Notes: a model not told the origin generated them from the sequence alone. A stretch of DNA of 24,546 nt from Candidatus Faecalibacterium faecipullorum (GCA_019118985.1 DWXX01000178.1:1-24546), one strand, 5' to 3'; numbered from the stretch's first letter, positions 12,900-21,344 are shown. Made by a program: numbers and translations.

Positions 12900-14804
12900 T
12901 CACTGCACCCCGAACAGCCCGTCGATCACATCGTCCAGCGTGCTGCCCGAAGAGCTGGGCGCGTCGTCCTCCCCGCGGGAGGCGCTGGAGCCCGAGCTGC
13001 TGCCCGAAGGCCGGCTGCTGGAACTGCTGCTGCCGGCATGGCTCGACGAGCCGCTTGCCGCCGGCCCCTCGGGGTCGTCATCGTAGGAGCCGGGGCGGGA
13101 GCTGCCCGAGCTGCTCGAACCGGAAGCACTGCCGGAACTGGAAGAACCGCTCTGGGGCCGGCTGCTGCCGGACGAACTGCCGGAGCCTGCCGACGAGCTG
13201 CTGTCGTCCCCCGGGCGGGAGGAGGCGGACGCCTGCTCAGAATCCGCGCCGGACGAGCTGCTGCCCGACGAGCTGGAGCTGCCCGACGACGAGCCGGACC
13301 CAGAGGAGCTGGACGAGCTGCCGGAGCTGCTGCCGGCATCGCCCGAAGAACTGCCCGAAGAGGAGCTGCTGGAATCATCCGGGTCGCTGACCCCCTCCCG
13401 GAAGGAGACGGTCAGGCTGTTGCTGACCACCCGGCTGTCGTTGTAGACCACTGCCGCATAGACGGTATAGGTCTGGTTGGCCAGCAGCGGGTCGACGATG
13501 AAGGTGATGGAGGTGCGGCCGGCGGCTTCGATCGATTCCTCGCCGTTGACGTACCAGTGCAGGTTCTCAGCTTTGGCGTACTGGCCGCTGAGCTTGGCGG
13601 TGAAGGTATAGTTCATCCCCAGCATCCCCGAGCCGGCGCCGCTGATCTCCACCGACGCCGGCGAAAAGACCGCCGTCACATCGAGGTTCTGTTTGAAGCC
13701 GCTGTCGGTGCGGGTGGGTGTGGTCACCCCGTCGCTCCAGTTGACAAAGAGGTAGCCCTTGTCCGGCACCGCCGTCACCGTCACCGAGCGGCCCTCGGTG
13801 ACGTCAAAGCGGAGGGACTCGTTCCCCGCGCTGTCCCCGCTGGTCAGGGTGCCGCCCGCCTGGTCGATGCGGTAGCGGGCCTCATAGGTCTCGCCCTGCG
13901 CCTCGGAAGAGCTGGGCGCCACCGGGTCGCTGGGATTGGAGGTATACTCCAGGGTGCGGGTGGGGATGTTGTTCGTATCGGGGCGGCGGTCCTCGGTCTC
14001 GTAGGCGTGGGTGGTCAGGTAGCTGAGCATGGCCTTGAGGCCGCTGCTCTTGAGGTGGATGTCCCCCGCGATATAGTAGTCGTCCAGGCCGTAGCCGGTG
14101 GCCGGGTCCTTGAGCACCTCGGCGCTGTTGAGGAACTTGACCCCCAGGTTCTCGCACATGGTCAGCAGGGCCATGTTGAAGTCGTCGATCTTCTCCTGCG
14201 AGATCTCAGGGTAGTGGGAGTGGTCCTGCGGCACCGGCGGGACGGTGTTGACGATGATGTCGGTGTAGGGGTAGCCGGTCTGGATGGCCTGCACCAGCTG
14301 GGTATAATAGCCGATGAAATCCTCCACCGCCATACCGTTGTCGTTGGTGCCCAGGGTGATGACCACCCGGCGGGGCTTCATCATGGCCACCGCCTCGGCG
14401 ATGGTGTACCGCTGTTCGGTGCCGCGGAAGGTGACGATCTGCTCCGACAGGGCGCTCTGCAGGCCGATGCCCTCTTTGGCGCAGAACTGCTGCAGGCTGA
14501 TCAGGCCGTTGTTGTACAGCCGGACGGTGTTGGAATCGCCCAAAAAGAGGGTGTCGCTCAGGTAGGCTTCCCCCGCGTCGGCGGTGGCGGCCAGCAGGGC
14601 GGAGGACTGGGTGTCCACCTGGTAGTGGGTGGCCAGGTCGTCCGGTTCTTCCACCTGGACCACCGAGCTGGAGGGGGCCTCCCCCTTGGTGGCCAGCAGC
14701 ACATAGGTGACGCTGGCGGTGATCAGGACAGCCAGCGCGCAGACGGCGCAGACCAGCACCGCCTGCTTTTGGATCGGTGTCATAGACTCTGAATTACGGC
14801 TCAT
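12900..14804 (-). CDS. Membrane-anchored SGNH/GDSL hydrolase with InlB-like domain and Ser/Gly-rich tail
   Basis: The 634-residue product begins with a short cytoplasmic part and one membrane helix (about 15-38), so the rest is probably outside the cell. Residues about 83-270 form an SGNH hydrolase: block I LFLGDSN with Ser91, block III GTND with Asn154, and block V DIH with Asp248 and His250. Residues about 308-380 resemble InlB-type bacterial repeats (VTAVPDKGYLFVNWSDG). Residues about 381-470 look like an immunoglobulin-like beta domain. Residues 478-620 are almost pure Ser and Gly with some Asp/Arg/Pro, followed by a conserved-looking end LDDVIDGLFGVQ. There is no LPXTG sorting signal. 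The likely role is deacylation of a cell-envelope glycan or lipid, which is inferred. It follows the HAD phosphatase gene by 48 bp. Confidence 0.88.
   Translation of the reverse strand: MSRNSESMTPIQKQAVLVCAVCALAVLITASVTYVLLATKGEAPSSSVVQVEEPDDLATHYQVDTQSSALLAATADAGEAYLSDTLFLGDSNTVRLYNNGLISLQQFCAKEGIGLQSALSEQIVTFRGTEQRYTIAEAVAMMKPRRVVITLGTNDNGMAVEDFIGYYTQLVQAIQTGYPYTDIIVNTVPPVPQDHSHYPEISQEKIDDFNMALLTMCENLGVKFLNSAEVLKDPATGYGLDDYYIAGDIHLKSSGLKAMLSYLTTHAYETEDRRPDTNNIPTRTLEYTSNPSDPVAPSSSEAQGETYEARYRIDQAGGTLTSGDSAGNESLRFDVTEGRSVTVTAVPDKGYLFVNWSDGVTTPTRTDSGFKQNLDVTAVFSPASVEISGAGSGMLGMNYTFTAKLSGQYAKAENLHWYVNGEESIEAAGRTSITFIVDPLLANQTYTVYAAVVYNDSRVVSNSLTVSFREGVSDPDDSSSSSSGSSSGDAGSSSGSSSSSSGSGSSSGSSSSSGSSSSGADSEQASASSRPGDDSSSSAGSGSSSGSSRPQSGSSSSGSASGSSSSGSSRPGSYDDDPEGPAASGSSSHAGSSSSSSRPSGSSSGSSASRGEDDAPSSSGSTLDDVIDGLFGVQ
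12945..13373 (-). repeat. Low-complexity Ser/Gly-coding region
   Basis: About 143 codons of the SGNH hydrolase gene encode runs of Ser interrupted by Gly and occasional Arg-Pro or Asp. At DNA level it is an imperfect array of AGC/TCC/TCG/GGC codons without a clean repeat unit. The mixed use of synonymous Ser codons argues for selection on the protein sequence rather than a recent tandem expansion. Such tails often act as flexible, possibly glycosylated wall-spanning stalks. Confidence 0.8.
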
Positions 14805-14852
14805 GGTATCTTCCCCATCTCTCTGTATCGTTCGGGCTCGTTTGGGCGGGCC

Positions 14853-15497
14853 TCAGCCCAGCAGCAGGTCGGCCAGCTGCCGGCAGCTCTCGGCGCAGAG
14901 CACCGGCCCGAAGGGGGCCAGCTCTTCCCTGCCGCCGTACCCGTAGAGGGCGGCGGCCGCGTCCAGCCCGCAGGCTGCGGCACCCTGCATATCGTCCCGC
15001 CGGTCCCCCACCATCAGGGCGCGGCGGCCCTGCATGAAGGGCTGGGCCAGCGCGTGGCGGATGACGTCGGCCTTGGTGTCCCGGCTCTGGTCCATCGACG
15101 CGCCGGCGATGAAGTCGAACAGCGGCGCGAGGCCCTGCTCCTCCAGGATGGGCCGCACCACGTGGGTGGGCTTGCAGGTGGCGGTGCAGAGGGCCAGCCC
15201 TGCGTCTTTCAGCCGGCGCAGCATCTCGGCCGCGCCGGGGTAGGGCGTGCAGATGTGGCAGCCCCGCGCGGCGTAGCTGGCCCGGTAGAGCTCGGTGGCG
15301 CACTCGACCTCGGCGGGGCTGTCGTAATATTCGGCGAAGGTCTGCCGCAGCGGCGGCCCCACATAGCGCATCAGGTCCACCCCCGACACGTCGGTCCCCA
15401 TGGCGTCAAAGACCTCCCGCAGGGTGGACAGGATGCCAGGGGCGGAATCCAGCAGGGTCCCGTCCACATCGAACAGGACGGCATCGTAAGGCAACAA
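14853..15497 (-). CDS. HAD-superfamily phosphatase (phosphoglycolate phosphatase-like)
   Basis: The product, about 214 residues long, has HAD motif I FDVDGTLLDS (D10 and D12 from the chosen start), a helical cap, motif II in ALCTATCKP with the lysine close by, and motif IV VGDRRDDMQGA. It belongs to the Gph/PGP-like group; the true substrate is not evident. I place the start at TTG 15497: an AAGGAGGAG site lies exactly 6 nt upstream, the result MLPYDAVLFDVDGTL is typical, and the promoter would leave only about 9 nt before the in-frame ATG at 15521, which has no ribosome site. It is the first gene of a unit running through the SGNH hydrolase towards yjjG. Confidence 0.88.
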   Translation of the reverse strand: MLPYDAVLFDVDGTLLDSAPGILSTLREVFDAMGTDVSGVDLMRYVGPPLRQTFAEYYDSPAEVECATELYRASYAARGCHICTPYPGAAEMLRRLKDAGLALCTATCKPTHVVRPILEEQGLAPLFDFIAGASMDQSRDTKADVIRHALAQPFMQGRRALMVGDRRDDMQGAAACGLDAAAALYGYGGREELAPFGPVLCAESCRQLADLLLG

Positions 15498-15503
15498 ACG
15501 GCG

Positions 15504-15512
15504 CTCCTCCTT
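15504..15512 (-). promoter_or_regulatory. Ribosome binding site that decides a TTG start
   Basis: AAGGAGGAG on the minus strand sits 6 nt before TTG 15497. It lies inside the frame if ATG 15521 is used, so it favours the TTG start of the HAD phosphatase. Confidence 0.65.
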
Positions 15513-15536
15513 TATGGTCATGGATATTCAGTGAGT

Positions 15537-15565
15537 AGTATAGCACAAATTGCCCCGGCGGGCAA
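15537..15565 (-). promoter_or_regulatory. Sigma-A promoter of the HAD phosphatase unit
   Basis: On the minus strand TTGCCC (15565-15560, 4/6) and TATACT (15542-15537, 5/6) are 17 bp apart. Transcription would begin near 15530. A perfect inverted repeat (15548-15567) covers the -35 box and the adjoining spacer. Confidence 0.65.
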
Positions 15566-15567
15566 TT
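15548..15567. repeat. Inverted repeat over the -35 box (operator candidate)
   Basis: AATTGCCC (15548-15555) and GGGCAATT (15560-15567) are perfect 8-bp arms around CGGC. The repeat covers the -35 region of the HAD unit promoter, a typical place for a repressor site. It could also fold in RNA, but it is not followed by a proper T tract and the nrdR terminator already lies upstream. Confidence 0.45.
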
Positions 15568-15640
15568 CCGGCGGGCTGATTTAACGAATTTTCCATTTTT
15601 ACCCCAGCCTTCGACCCGCCGCGCGCCGGCGCCATACGCC

Positions 15641-15670
15641 AAAACCGGCAGGGGATCTCTCCCCTGCCGG
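15641..15670 (-). terminator. Intrinsic terminator of nrdR
   Basis: An 11-bp perfect stem is formed by CCGGCAGGGGA (15645-15655) and TCCCCTGCCGG (15660-15670), with a 4-nt loop. It begins 6 nt after the nrdR stop and is followed on the minus strand by TTTT (15644-15641). It ends the secDF-nrdR transcript. Confidence 0.85.
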
Positions 15671-15676
15671 CTGTGT

Positions 15677-16138
15677 TCAATCCTTGCGGTCCTTCATCAG
15701 CTTTTCCAGCTCGTTGAAGAAGCTCTCGACATCGGCGAAGCGCCGGTAGACCGACGCAAAGCGGACATAGGCCACCTCGTCGATCTTTTTCAGCTCCTGC
15801 ATGGCCAGCTCGCCGATCTGCACGCTGCTGACCTCCCGCTCATAGCCCGACAGCAGGGCCTGCTCGATGTTGTTCACCGCCTGCTCCAGCTGTTCGTAGC
15901 TGACCGGGCGCTGCGCGCAGGAGCGCAGCATCCCGTTCAGCACCTTCTGCCGGTCGAACGGCTCGCGGGAGTTGTTCTTTTTGATCACCATCAGCGGCAG
16001 GGTCTCCACCGCCTCATAGGTGGTGAATCGCTTGTGGCAGGCCAGGCATTCGCGGCGGCGGCGGATCCGCTCGCCGTCCTCGGTGGGGCGGGAGTCGATC
16101 ACTTTGGATTCCTCCCCGCCGCAGTAGGGGCATTTCAT
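15677..16138 (-). CDS. nrdR: Transcriptional repressor NrdR
   Basis: The 153-residue product has the standard NrdR length and layout. A zinc ribbon uses C3, C6 (CPYC), C31 and C34 (CLAC), with the arginine-rich RIRRRREC segment for DNA contact, followed by an ATP-cone from about residue 49. NrdR senses ATP/dATP and represses ribonucleotide reductase genes. The ATG follows AAAGGA and lies 28 bp after the secDF stop, so the two are probably co-transcribed. No obvious NrdR box was found near the gene, and no ribonucleotide reductase gene is in the window, so the targets lie elsewhere. Confidence 0.97.
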   Translation of the reverse strand: MKCPYCGGEESKVIDSRPTEDGERIRRRRECLACHKRFTTYEAVETLPLMVIKKNNSREPFDRQKVLNGMLRSCAQRPVSYEQLEQAVNNIEQALLSGYEREVSSVQIGELAMQELKKIDEVAYVRFASVYRRFADVESFFNELEKLMKDRKD

Positions 16139-16166
16139 AGGATGTCCTTTCTCTTGTTCGCAAAGG

Positions 16167-18485
16167 TTACTTCTTCTGCCCGTCTTTGCGGCCGGCCCAG
16201 CAGACCCACGCCGAAGTGGAGACGCACAGCGAGGTGTACACGCCGCTGATCATACCCATCGCCAGCGGGAAGGCGAAGGTGAAGATGCTGTCCAGCCCGT
16301 AGAGGACCGACACCACGCACATGACGGCCAGGGCCGACACGGTAGTGACCGAGGTCATCAAAGTGCGGCGCAGGGACTGATTGAGGGAGGTGTTGACCAG
16401 CTCGCCGAAGGGGGTCTTTTTGCCCATCAGTTTGCGGTTCTCCCGGATACGGTCGTAGATGACCACCGTGTCGTTGACCGAGTAGCCCAGGATGGTCAGC
16501 AGGGCGGCGATGAAGTTGCCGTCCAGCGCGGCGCGCAGCACCACGAAGGTGCCGAAGATGACCATCGCGTCGTTGACCAGGGCCAGGATGGCCATGGCGC
16601 CGCCGGTCACACCGCCGATGTTCTTGAAGCGGATGGCGATATACACCAGGATCAGCGCCAGGGCAAAGACCACCGCCACCAGGCTCTTCTGCAAAAAGCG
16701 CGCGCCCATCGCCGGGCTGACGTTGCTCAAGGACAGCTGCGCGAAGTGGTTGTCGGGGCTGCTCTCGGCCAGAGCGTCCAGCAGGCCGGCCACCTGTTCG
16801 GTGGTGACGGTGTCGCTGCCGGGCAGCGAGATCTTGAGGGTGGCCTCGCCGGTGGCCACGTTCTCGCCGGTCTGCAACGTCAGGCCGGTGCTGCCGAGGG
16901 CTTCTTCGGCGGTATGCTCCACCGCCGCGAGGTCGGGCTGCCCCTCGTAGCTGAGGGTCAGCATGGCGCCGCCGGTGAACTCGGTGTCAAGCCGCACCCC
17001 GAACACCACCGCAAAGAGGACGATGGCCGCCATCAGGCAGGAGGAGAAGGTCAAAAAGACCTTCCGCCTGCCCACAAAGTCGATGGTCCTGGGCTCTTTG
17101 GGGGTTTTGTCCAGGCCGTAGAGCCAGGGGTTCTGCAGCGCCTTGATGGAGGCCGCCCCGGCGATCATCACCCGGGTGGCAAAGACGCCGAACACAAAGT
17201 TGAGCAGCACGCCGGTCAGCAGGGTGTAGCCGAAGGCGTAGATGGTGCCGGCGGTGGACGCGCCGAAGGCGAAGAAGACAACGTTCAGCAGCCGGGCGAA
17301 GATGCCGTCGGTGGGGCCGAAGGCGCCCATCAGGACGACGGCCACGATGACGATGGTCACATTGCCGTCGATGACCGGGGTCAGGCCGCGGGCAAAGCCG
17401 CTCTTGAGGGCGCCGGGCAGGGACTTGCCGGCCCGCAGCTCCTCCTTGATCCGCTCGGCGGTGATGACGTTGGCGTCCACACCCATGCCGATGGCCAGGA
17501 TGACGCCGGCGATGCCGGGCAGCGTCAGGGTGAAGCTGTTGAACACCGGAAAGTAGCCCGACACAAAGGCCAGGGTGGCCGCCACCTGGCCCAGCAGGCC
17601 GACGCAGGCCAGCACGCCGGGCAGCCGGTACATGAAGGCCATGATGGCGAAGATGACCGCAAAGGCGATGACGCCGGCGTAGACCATGGCCTCCAGGCTG
17701 TTCTCGCCCAGGGAGGGGCTGATGGTGGAGTAGCTGTCCACCGTCAGGGCAAAGGGCAGCGCGCCCGAGTTGATCTGCCGGGCCAGGGTGACCACCGCCT
17801 CGCGGTCAAAGCCGGAGCCGGTGATGACCGCCCGCCCGTCGGTGATGGCGGCGTTGACGGCGGCCACGCTGATGTTCTCGTCGTCCAGCCAGATGCTGAT
17901 GGAGCCGCCCTCCTGGTACAGGCGGGTGGTGGCCTCGCCGAAAGCCTCGGCCCCCTCGGCGTCAAACTCAAGGGCCACGTAGTACTCCGACGCGCCGCCG
18001 CTGGTCACAGGGCCGTACTGGGCGGTGGCGTTCTCCACCCGCGCGCCGTCCAAAATCAGCGCGCCGTCGGCCTCGCTCCCCTCCCGGAAGGTCAGGTAGG
18101 CGGTGGTGCCGATCTCCTCGATGGCGGCCTCGGGGTCAAAGGTGGTCTCGTCCGACTGCCAGGGGAACTCGAGGATCAGGCTGTCCTGGTTGTAGTCGGC
18201 GTACAGCTCGTAGTCGGTGATGTTCAGGGCCACCAGGCGGTTCTCAATGACCGACTGCGCCGCGTCCAGCTGCTCGTCGGTGGCGTCGTAGCCGTCCGAG
18301 GGCAGGAAGGTCACGTTGACGCCGCCCTTGATGTCCACGCCGAAGCGGATGTCCGACACGCCCTTGATGTAGGTGGTGGTCACATCGCCGTAGGTGGACG
18401 ACACGCCGAAGAAGGCGGTGAACGCGAACACCACGATCAGCAGCACCGTGACGACGAGGTGCCATGCTCTGCCTTTTGTCTTCAT
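16167..18485 (-). CDS. secDF: Fused protein translocase subunit SecDF
   Basis: The 772-residue product joins SecD and SecF in one chain. The SecD part (about 1-440) has a first membrane helix, the DIKGGVNVTF segment, a large extracytoplasmic domain and the helix-4 motif GMGVDANVITAERIKEEL. A linker with NPWLYGLDKTPKEPRTIDF leads to the SecF part, which starts with a membrane helix and VRLDTEFTGGAML and contains LGYSVNDTVVIYDRIRENRK. SecDF uses the proton-motive force to help pull proteins out of the SecYEG channel. The start ATG is 13 nt from the GGGAGG site, a rather long spacing. The 75-bp gap to the aminotransferase gene has neither a clear promoter nor a terminator, so readthrough from that gene is possible. 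Confidence 0.96.
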   Translation of the reverse strand: MKTKGRAWHLVVTVLLIVVFAFTAFFGVSSTYGDVTTTYIKGVSDIRFGVDIKGGVNVTFLPSDGYDATDEQLDAAQSVIENRLVALNITDYELYADYNQDSLILEFPWQSDETTFDPEAAIEEIGTTAYLTFREGSEADGALILDGARVENATAQYGPVTSGGASEYYVALEFDAEGAEAFGEATTRLYQEGGSISIWLDDENISVAAVNAAITDGRAVITGSGFDREAVVTLARQINSGALPFALTVDSYSTISPSLGENSLEAMVYAGVIAFAVIFAIMAFMYRLPGVLACVGLLGQVAATLAFVSGYFPVFNSFTLTLPGIAGVILAIGMGVDANVITAERIKEELRAGKSLPGALKSGFARGLTPVIDGNVTIVIVAVVLMGAFGPTDGIFARLLNVVFFAFGASTAGTIYAFGYTLLTGVLLNFVFGVFATRVMIAGAASIKALQNPWLYGLDKTPKEPRTIDFVGRRKVFLTFSSCLMAAIVLFAVVFGVRLDTEFTGGAMLTLSYEGQPDLAAVEHTAEEALGSTGLTLQTGENVATGEATLKISLPGSDTVTTEQVAGLLDALAESSPDNHFAQLSLSNVSPAMGARFLQKSLVAVVFALALILVYIAIRFKNIGGVTGGAMAILALVNDAMVIFGTFVVLRAALDGNFIAALLTILGYSVNDTVVIYDRIRENRKLMGKKTPFGELVNTSLNQSLRRTLMTSVTTVSALAVMCVVSVLYGLDSIFTFAFPLAMGMISGVYTSLCVSTSAWVCWAGRKDGQKK

Positions 18486-18560
18486 AAAAAATCGGAAACC
18501 TCCCGTTCTTTCCGCCCGCCGCCTCTTGCACGCAGGCGGGAAGATGTTTTGTCAGGCCGC

Positions 18561-19841
18561 TCAGTCCTTGTTTTTGAGCAGCAGCTCCACCGTGGCCAGG
18601 CGGGTGCAGATGGTCAGCAGCTCGGAAGCCTGCTCCACCTCGCTCAGGCTGGGGTAGGTGGGCGCGATGCGCAGGTGGGAATCCTCGGGGTCCTTGCCGT
18701 AGGGGAAGGCCGCGCCGGCGCCGGTCAGCACCAGGCCGGCCTCCTTGCACAGCTGAGCGACCCGCTTGGCGCAGCCGGGCATGACGTACAGGCTGATGAA
18801 GTAGCCGCCCTTGGGGTTGGTCCAGTGGGCGATGTCGCCGCAGGGGGTCAGCCGCTGGGCAAAGGTGGTCTTGACCGCGTCGAAGCAGGGCACCAGGCGG
18901 CGGCGGTGCTTGGCCATGTGGGCCAACACGCCGGCCTTGTCCTTCAAGAAGCGGACGTGGCGCAGCTGGTTCATCTTGTCGTAGCTGATGATCATTACCT
19001 CGAACCGCTTGCAGACGTACTTCATCATGCTGTCGCTGCAGGCCAGGGCGGACACGCCCGCGCCGGGGAAGGTGATCTTGCTGGTGGAGGTGAACATGAA
19101 GACCCGGTCCTCATGGCCGTAGGGCTTGCTCTCTTCCAGCAGGACGGGGGTCTCGATGATCTCATTGGTCAGGTGGTGGACGATGTAGGCCTCGTCCCAG
19201 AAGATCTTGAAGTCAGGGGCGGCGGTCTTCATGGCGGCAAAGCGGCGGACCGTCTCGTCGCTGTAGGTGTAGCCGTCGGGGTTGGAATACTGCGGCACGC
19301 ACCAGATGCCCTTGATGGAGGGGTCCTCACCGGCCAGCTTTTCCACCATGTCCATATCGGGGCCGTCGGGCGACATGGGGACGTTGATCATCTCGATGCC
19401 GAACTCCTCGGTGATGCGGAAGTGGCGGTCATACCCCGGCACCGGGCAGAGGAACTTGGGCCGCTCCACCTGCGACCAGGGGCAGGGCGACTCGGGGAAG
19501 CCGAAGGTCCAGCCGATATTGACCAGCAGGTACATCAGCTGCAGGCTGGAGTTGCCGCCCACAAAGACGTTCTCCGGTTTGACGCCCATCACCTCGCCGA
19601 ACAGCTTGCGGGCCTCGTACAGGCCCTCGAGGTTGCCGTAGTTGCGGGCGTCGGTGCCGTCGTCGGCGGTGTAGTCGGTGGTCTTGAACAGGTCCATGGC
19701 CAGGTCCATCTGATGGGGGCCGGGCTTGCCGCGGGCCATGTTCAGCGAAAGGCCCATGGCCTTGTAGTCCTGATAGGCTGCGCGGAGCTTCTGCTCTTCC
19801 TCCCGCAGCTGTTCTGCGCTCATCTCGAGATAATTTGCCAT
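18561..19841 (-). CDS. PLP-dependent class I/II-fold aminotransferase
   Basis: The 426-residue product is a fold-type I aminotransferase of the group formerly labelled MocR-type or alanine-glyoxylate-like (Pfam Aminotran_MocR). Visible marks are LNMARGKPG near the start, RNYGNLEG for the substrate loop, NPDGYTYS, D216 in FWDEAY that contacts the pyridine nitrogen, the Schiff-base lysine K255 in STSKITFPGAG, and an arginine in HLRIAPTYPS for the substrate carboxylate. Characterised members of this group act as aspartate aminotransferases, which is the best guess here. The ATG at 19841 has AAAGGAG 8 nt upstream; a longer frame exists but runs through the promoter. It has its own promoter behind the clpX terminator. 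Confidence 0.92.
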   Translation of the reverse strand: MANYLEMSAEQLREEEQKLRAAYQDYKAMGLSLNMARGKPGPHQMDLAMDLFKTTDYTADDGTDARNYGNLEGLYEARKLFGEVMGVKPENVFVGGNSSLQLMYLLVNIGWTFGFPESPCPWSQVERPKFLCPVPGYDRHFRITEEFGIEMINVPMSPDGPDMDMVEKLAGEDPSIKGIWCVPQYSNPDGYTYSDETVRRFAAMKTAAPDFKIFWDEAYIVHHLTNEIIETPVLLEESKPYGHEDRVFMFTSTSKITFPGAGVSALACSDSMMKYVCKRFEVMIISYDKMNQLRHVRFLKDKAGVLAHMAKHRRRLVPCFDAVKTTFAQRLTPCGDIAHWTNPKGGYFISLYVMPGCAKRVAQLCKEAGLVLTGAGAAFPYGKDPEDSHLRIAPTYPSLSEVEQASELLTICTRLATVELLLKNKD

Positions 19842-19914
19842 CGTGCTTACTCCTTTGCTATACTTTACCCAAATCGGTCCTGCCGCGCCTTCCGGCGGGA
19901 TACCAGACCTTTTT

Positions 19915-19943
19915 ATTATAGTACACTTTGCCGCCAGAAACAA
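19915..19943 (-). promoter_or_regulatory. Promoter of the aminotransferase gene
   Basis: A perfect TATAAT (19920-19915) is preceded by TTGTTT (19943-19938, 3/6) with 17 bp spacing on the minus strand. It follows directly on the clpX terminator and leaves a leader of about 67 nt. Confidence 0.65.
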
Positions 19944-19954
19944 GAATCTCACGC

Positions 19955-19990
19955 AAAAAAGCCTGGCCGGGGGCATCTGTCCCCGGCCAG
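19955..19990 (-). terminator. Intrinsic terminator of clpX
   Basis: A 10-bp stem is formed by CTGGCCGGGG (19963-19972) and CCCCGGCCAG (19981-19990), with an 8-nt loop. On the minus strand it is followed by GC and six T (19960-19955). It starts 17 nt after the clpX stop and separates tig-clpP-clpX from the aminotransferase unit. Confidence 0.9.
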
Positions 19991-20007
19991 ACTGTGCGCG
20001 GCGGGCA

Positions 20008-21330
20008 TCAGCCCACCGAGATCTGGTTTTTGTACCGTTTGCGCACCGCGCCGTACTCGAGATGGGGCTCGCCGCCCTCCACCGTGTCGGCGTCGATGGT
20101 CACCCGGATGATGGTGGGGTCGCTGGGCACGGCGTACATCACCGGCATCAGCAGGTCCTCCATCACGCTGCGCAGCCCGCGCGCGCCGGTCTTGCGCTCG
20201 ATGGTCTTGCGGGCGATGGCGCGCAGCGCCTCGTCGGTAAAGACCAGGTCGACGTTGTCCATCCCCAGAAGGGCCTTGTACTGCTTGACCAGGCTGTTCT
20301 TGGGTTCCTTCAGCACCCGCACCAGCGTCCCCTCGTCCAGATCGTCCAGGACGGTGATGACCGGCAGCCGGCCGATCAGCTCGGGGATCAGCCCGAACTT
20401 GACCAGGTCGTGGGGTTCCACCTTCCGCAGCAGGGCCTTTTTGGCGTCGGCGGAGGTATCCTTCAGGTTGCTGCCGAAGCCCAGGGCCGAGTTGTCGGTG
20501 CGGCGCTGGATGTATTTGTCCAGCCCGTCGAAGGCGCCGCCGCAGATGAAGAGGATGTTGGTGGTGTCGATCTGGATGAACTCCTGCTGGGGGTGCTTGC
20601 GCCCACCCTGCGGCGGGACGTTGCTGACCGTCCCCTCCAAGATCTTGAGCAGCGCCTGCTGCACCCCCTCGCCGCCGACGTCCCGGGTGATGGAGGGGTT
20701 CTCGCTCTTGCGGGTGATCTTGTCGATCTCATCGATGTAGATGATGCCGATCTGCGCCCGCTGCACGTCGAAGTCCGCCGCCTGGATCAGCTTGAGCAGG
20801 ATGTTCTCCACATCCTCGCCCACATAGCCGGCCTCGGTCAGGGTGGTGGCGTCGGCGATGGCGAAGGGCACCCCCAGCATCCGGGCCAGGGTCTGGGCCA
20901 GCAGGGTCTTGCCCACGCCGGAGGGGCCCAGCAGAAGGACGTTGGACTTCTGCAGCTCAACGTCGTCCCCCTTGCCGCTCAGGATCCGCTTGTAGTGGTT
21001 GTAGACCTCCACCGACAGCACCCGCTTGGCGTCGTCCTGCCCGATGACGTACTGGTCAAGGCCCGCCTTGATCTCCTCGGGGGTCATGATGTTGACCGGC
21101 GCGGGGACGGCGGGCTGCATCCGGGCCCGGGCGCTGGGCGCGCGGGGCGGCCGGGCGCCGCTCGTGCGGTCGGGCTTGTCGGCCAGCAGGTCGTAGCACA
21201 GGTTGATGCACTCGCTGCAGATGTTGACCCCCGGGCCGATGATCATCCGCTCCACTTCGTCCTGATGCTTGCCGCAGAAGCTGCAGATCAGGTCCTTCTC
21301 GTTTTTATCTCTGCCGTTGTTGTTTGCCAT
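20008..21330 (-). CDS. clpX: ATP-dependent Clp protease ATP-binding subunit ClpX
   Basis: The 440-residue product has the ClpX N-terminal C4 zinc domain (C16, C19, C38, C41) and a AAA+ module with Walker A GPSGVGKT (135-142), pore loop GYVG (168-171) and Walker B IIYIDEID (196-203). It also has the ClpP-docking loop LGF (283-285, in SALGFGSN), the counterpart of the IGF loop, so it should work with ClpP. It unfolds tagged substrates and feeds them to ClpP. The linker between the two domains is Arg/Pro/Ala-rich and somewhat longer than usual (about 52-80). The gene starts 14 bp after clpP and ends at a strong terminator. Confidence 0.98.
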   Translation of the reverse strand: MANNNGRDKNEKDLICSFCGKHQDEVERMIIGPGVNICSECINLCYDLLADKPDRTSGARPPRAPSARARMQPAVPAPVNIMTPEEIKAGLDQYVIGQDDAKRVLSVEVYNHYKRILSGKGDDVELQKSNVLLLGPSGVGKTLLAQTLARMLGVPFAIADATTLTEAGYVGEDVENILLKLIQAADFDVQRAQIGIIYIDEIDKITRKSENPSITRDVGGEGVQQALLKILEGTVSNVPPQGGRKHPQQEFIQIDTTNILFICGGAFDGLDKYIQRRTDNSALGFGSNLKDTSADAKKALLRKVEPHDLVKFGLIPELIGRLPVITVLDDLDEGTLVRVLKEPKNSLVKQYKALLGMDNVDLVFTDEALRAIARKTIERKTGARGLRSVMEDLLMPVMYAVPSDPTIIRVTIDADTVEGGEPHLEYGAVRKRYKNQISVG

Positions 21331-21344
21331 AGCTGTCTATTCCT

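Noticed and set aside
12813..14792. Plus-strand frame of about 660 codons opposite the SGNH hydrolase
   Set aside because: It is Ala/Arg/Gly-rich with no motifs. The minus strand carries the complete SGNH catalytic blocks.
16746..20111. Plus-strand open frame of about 1120 codons opposite secDF and the aminotransferase gene
   Set aside because: The translation is rich in Gly, His, Gln and Val without recognisable domains, and it runs across two unrelated genes and their intergenic region. It is a composition shadow.
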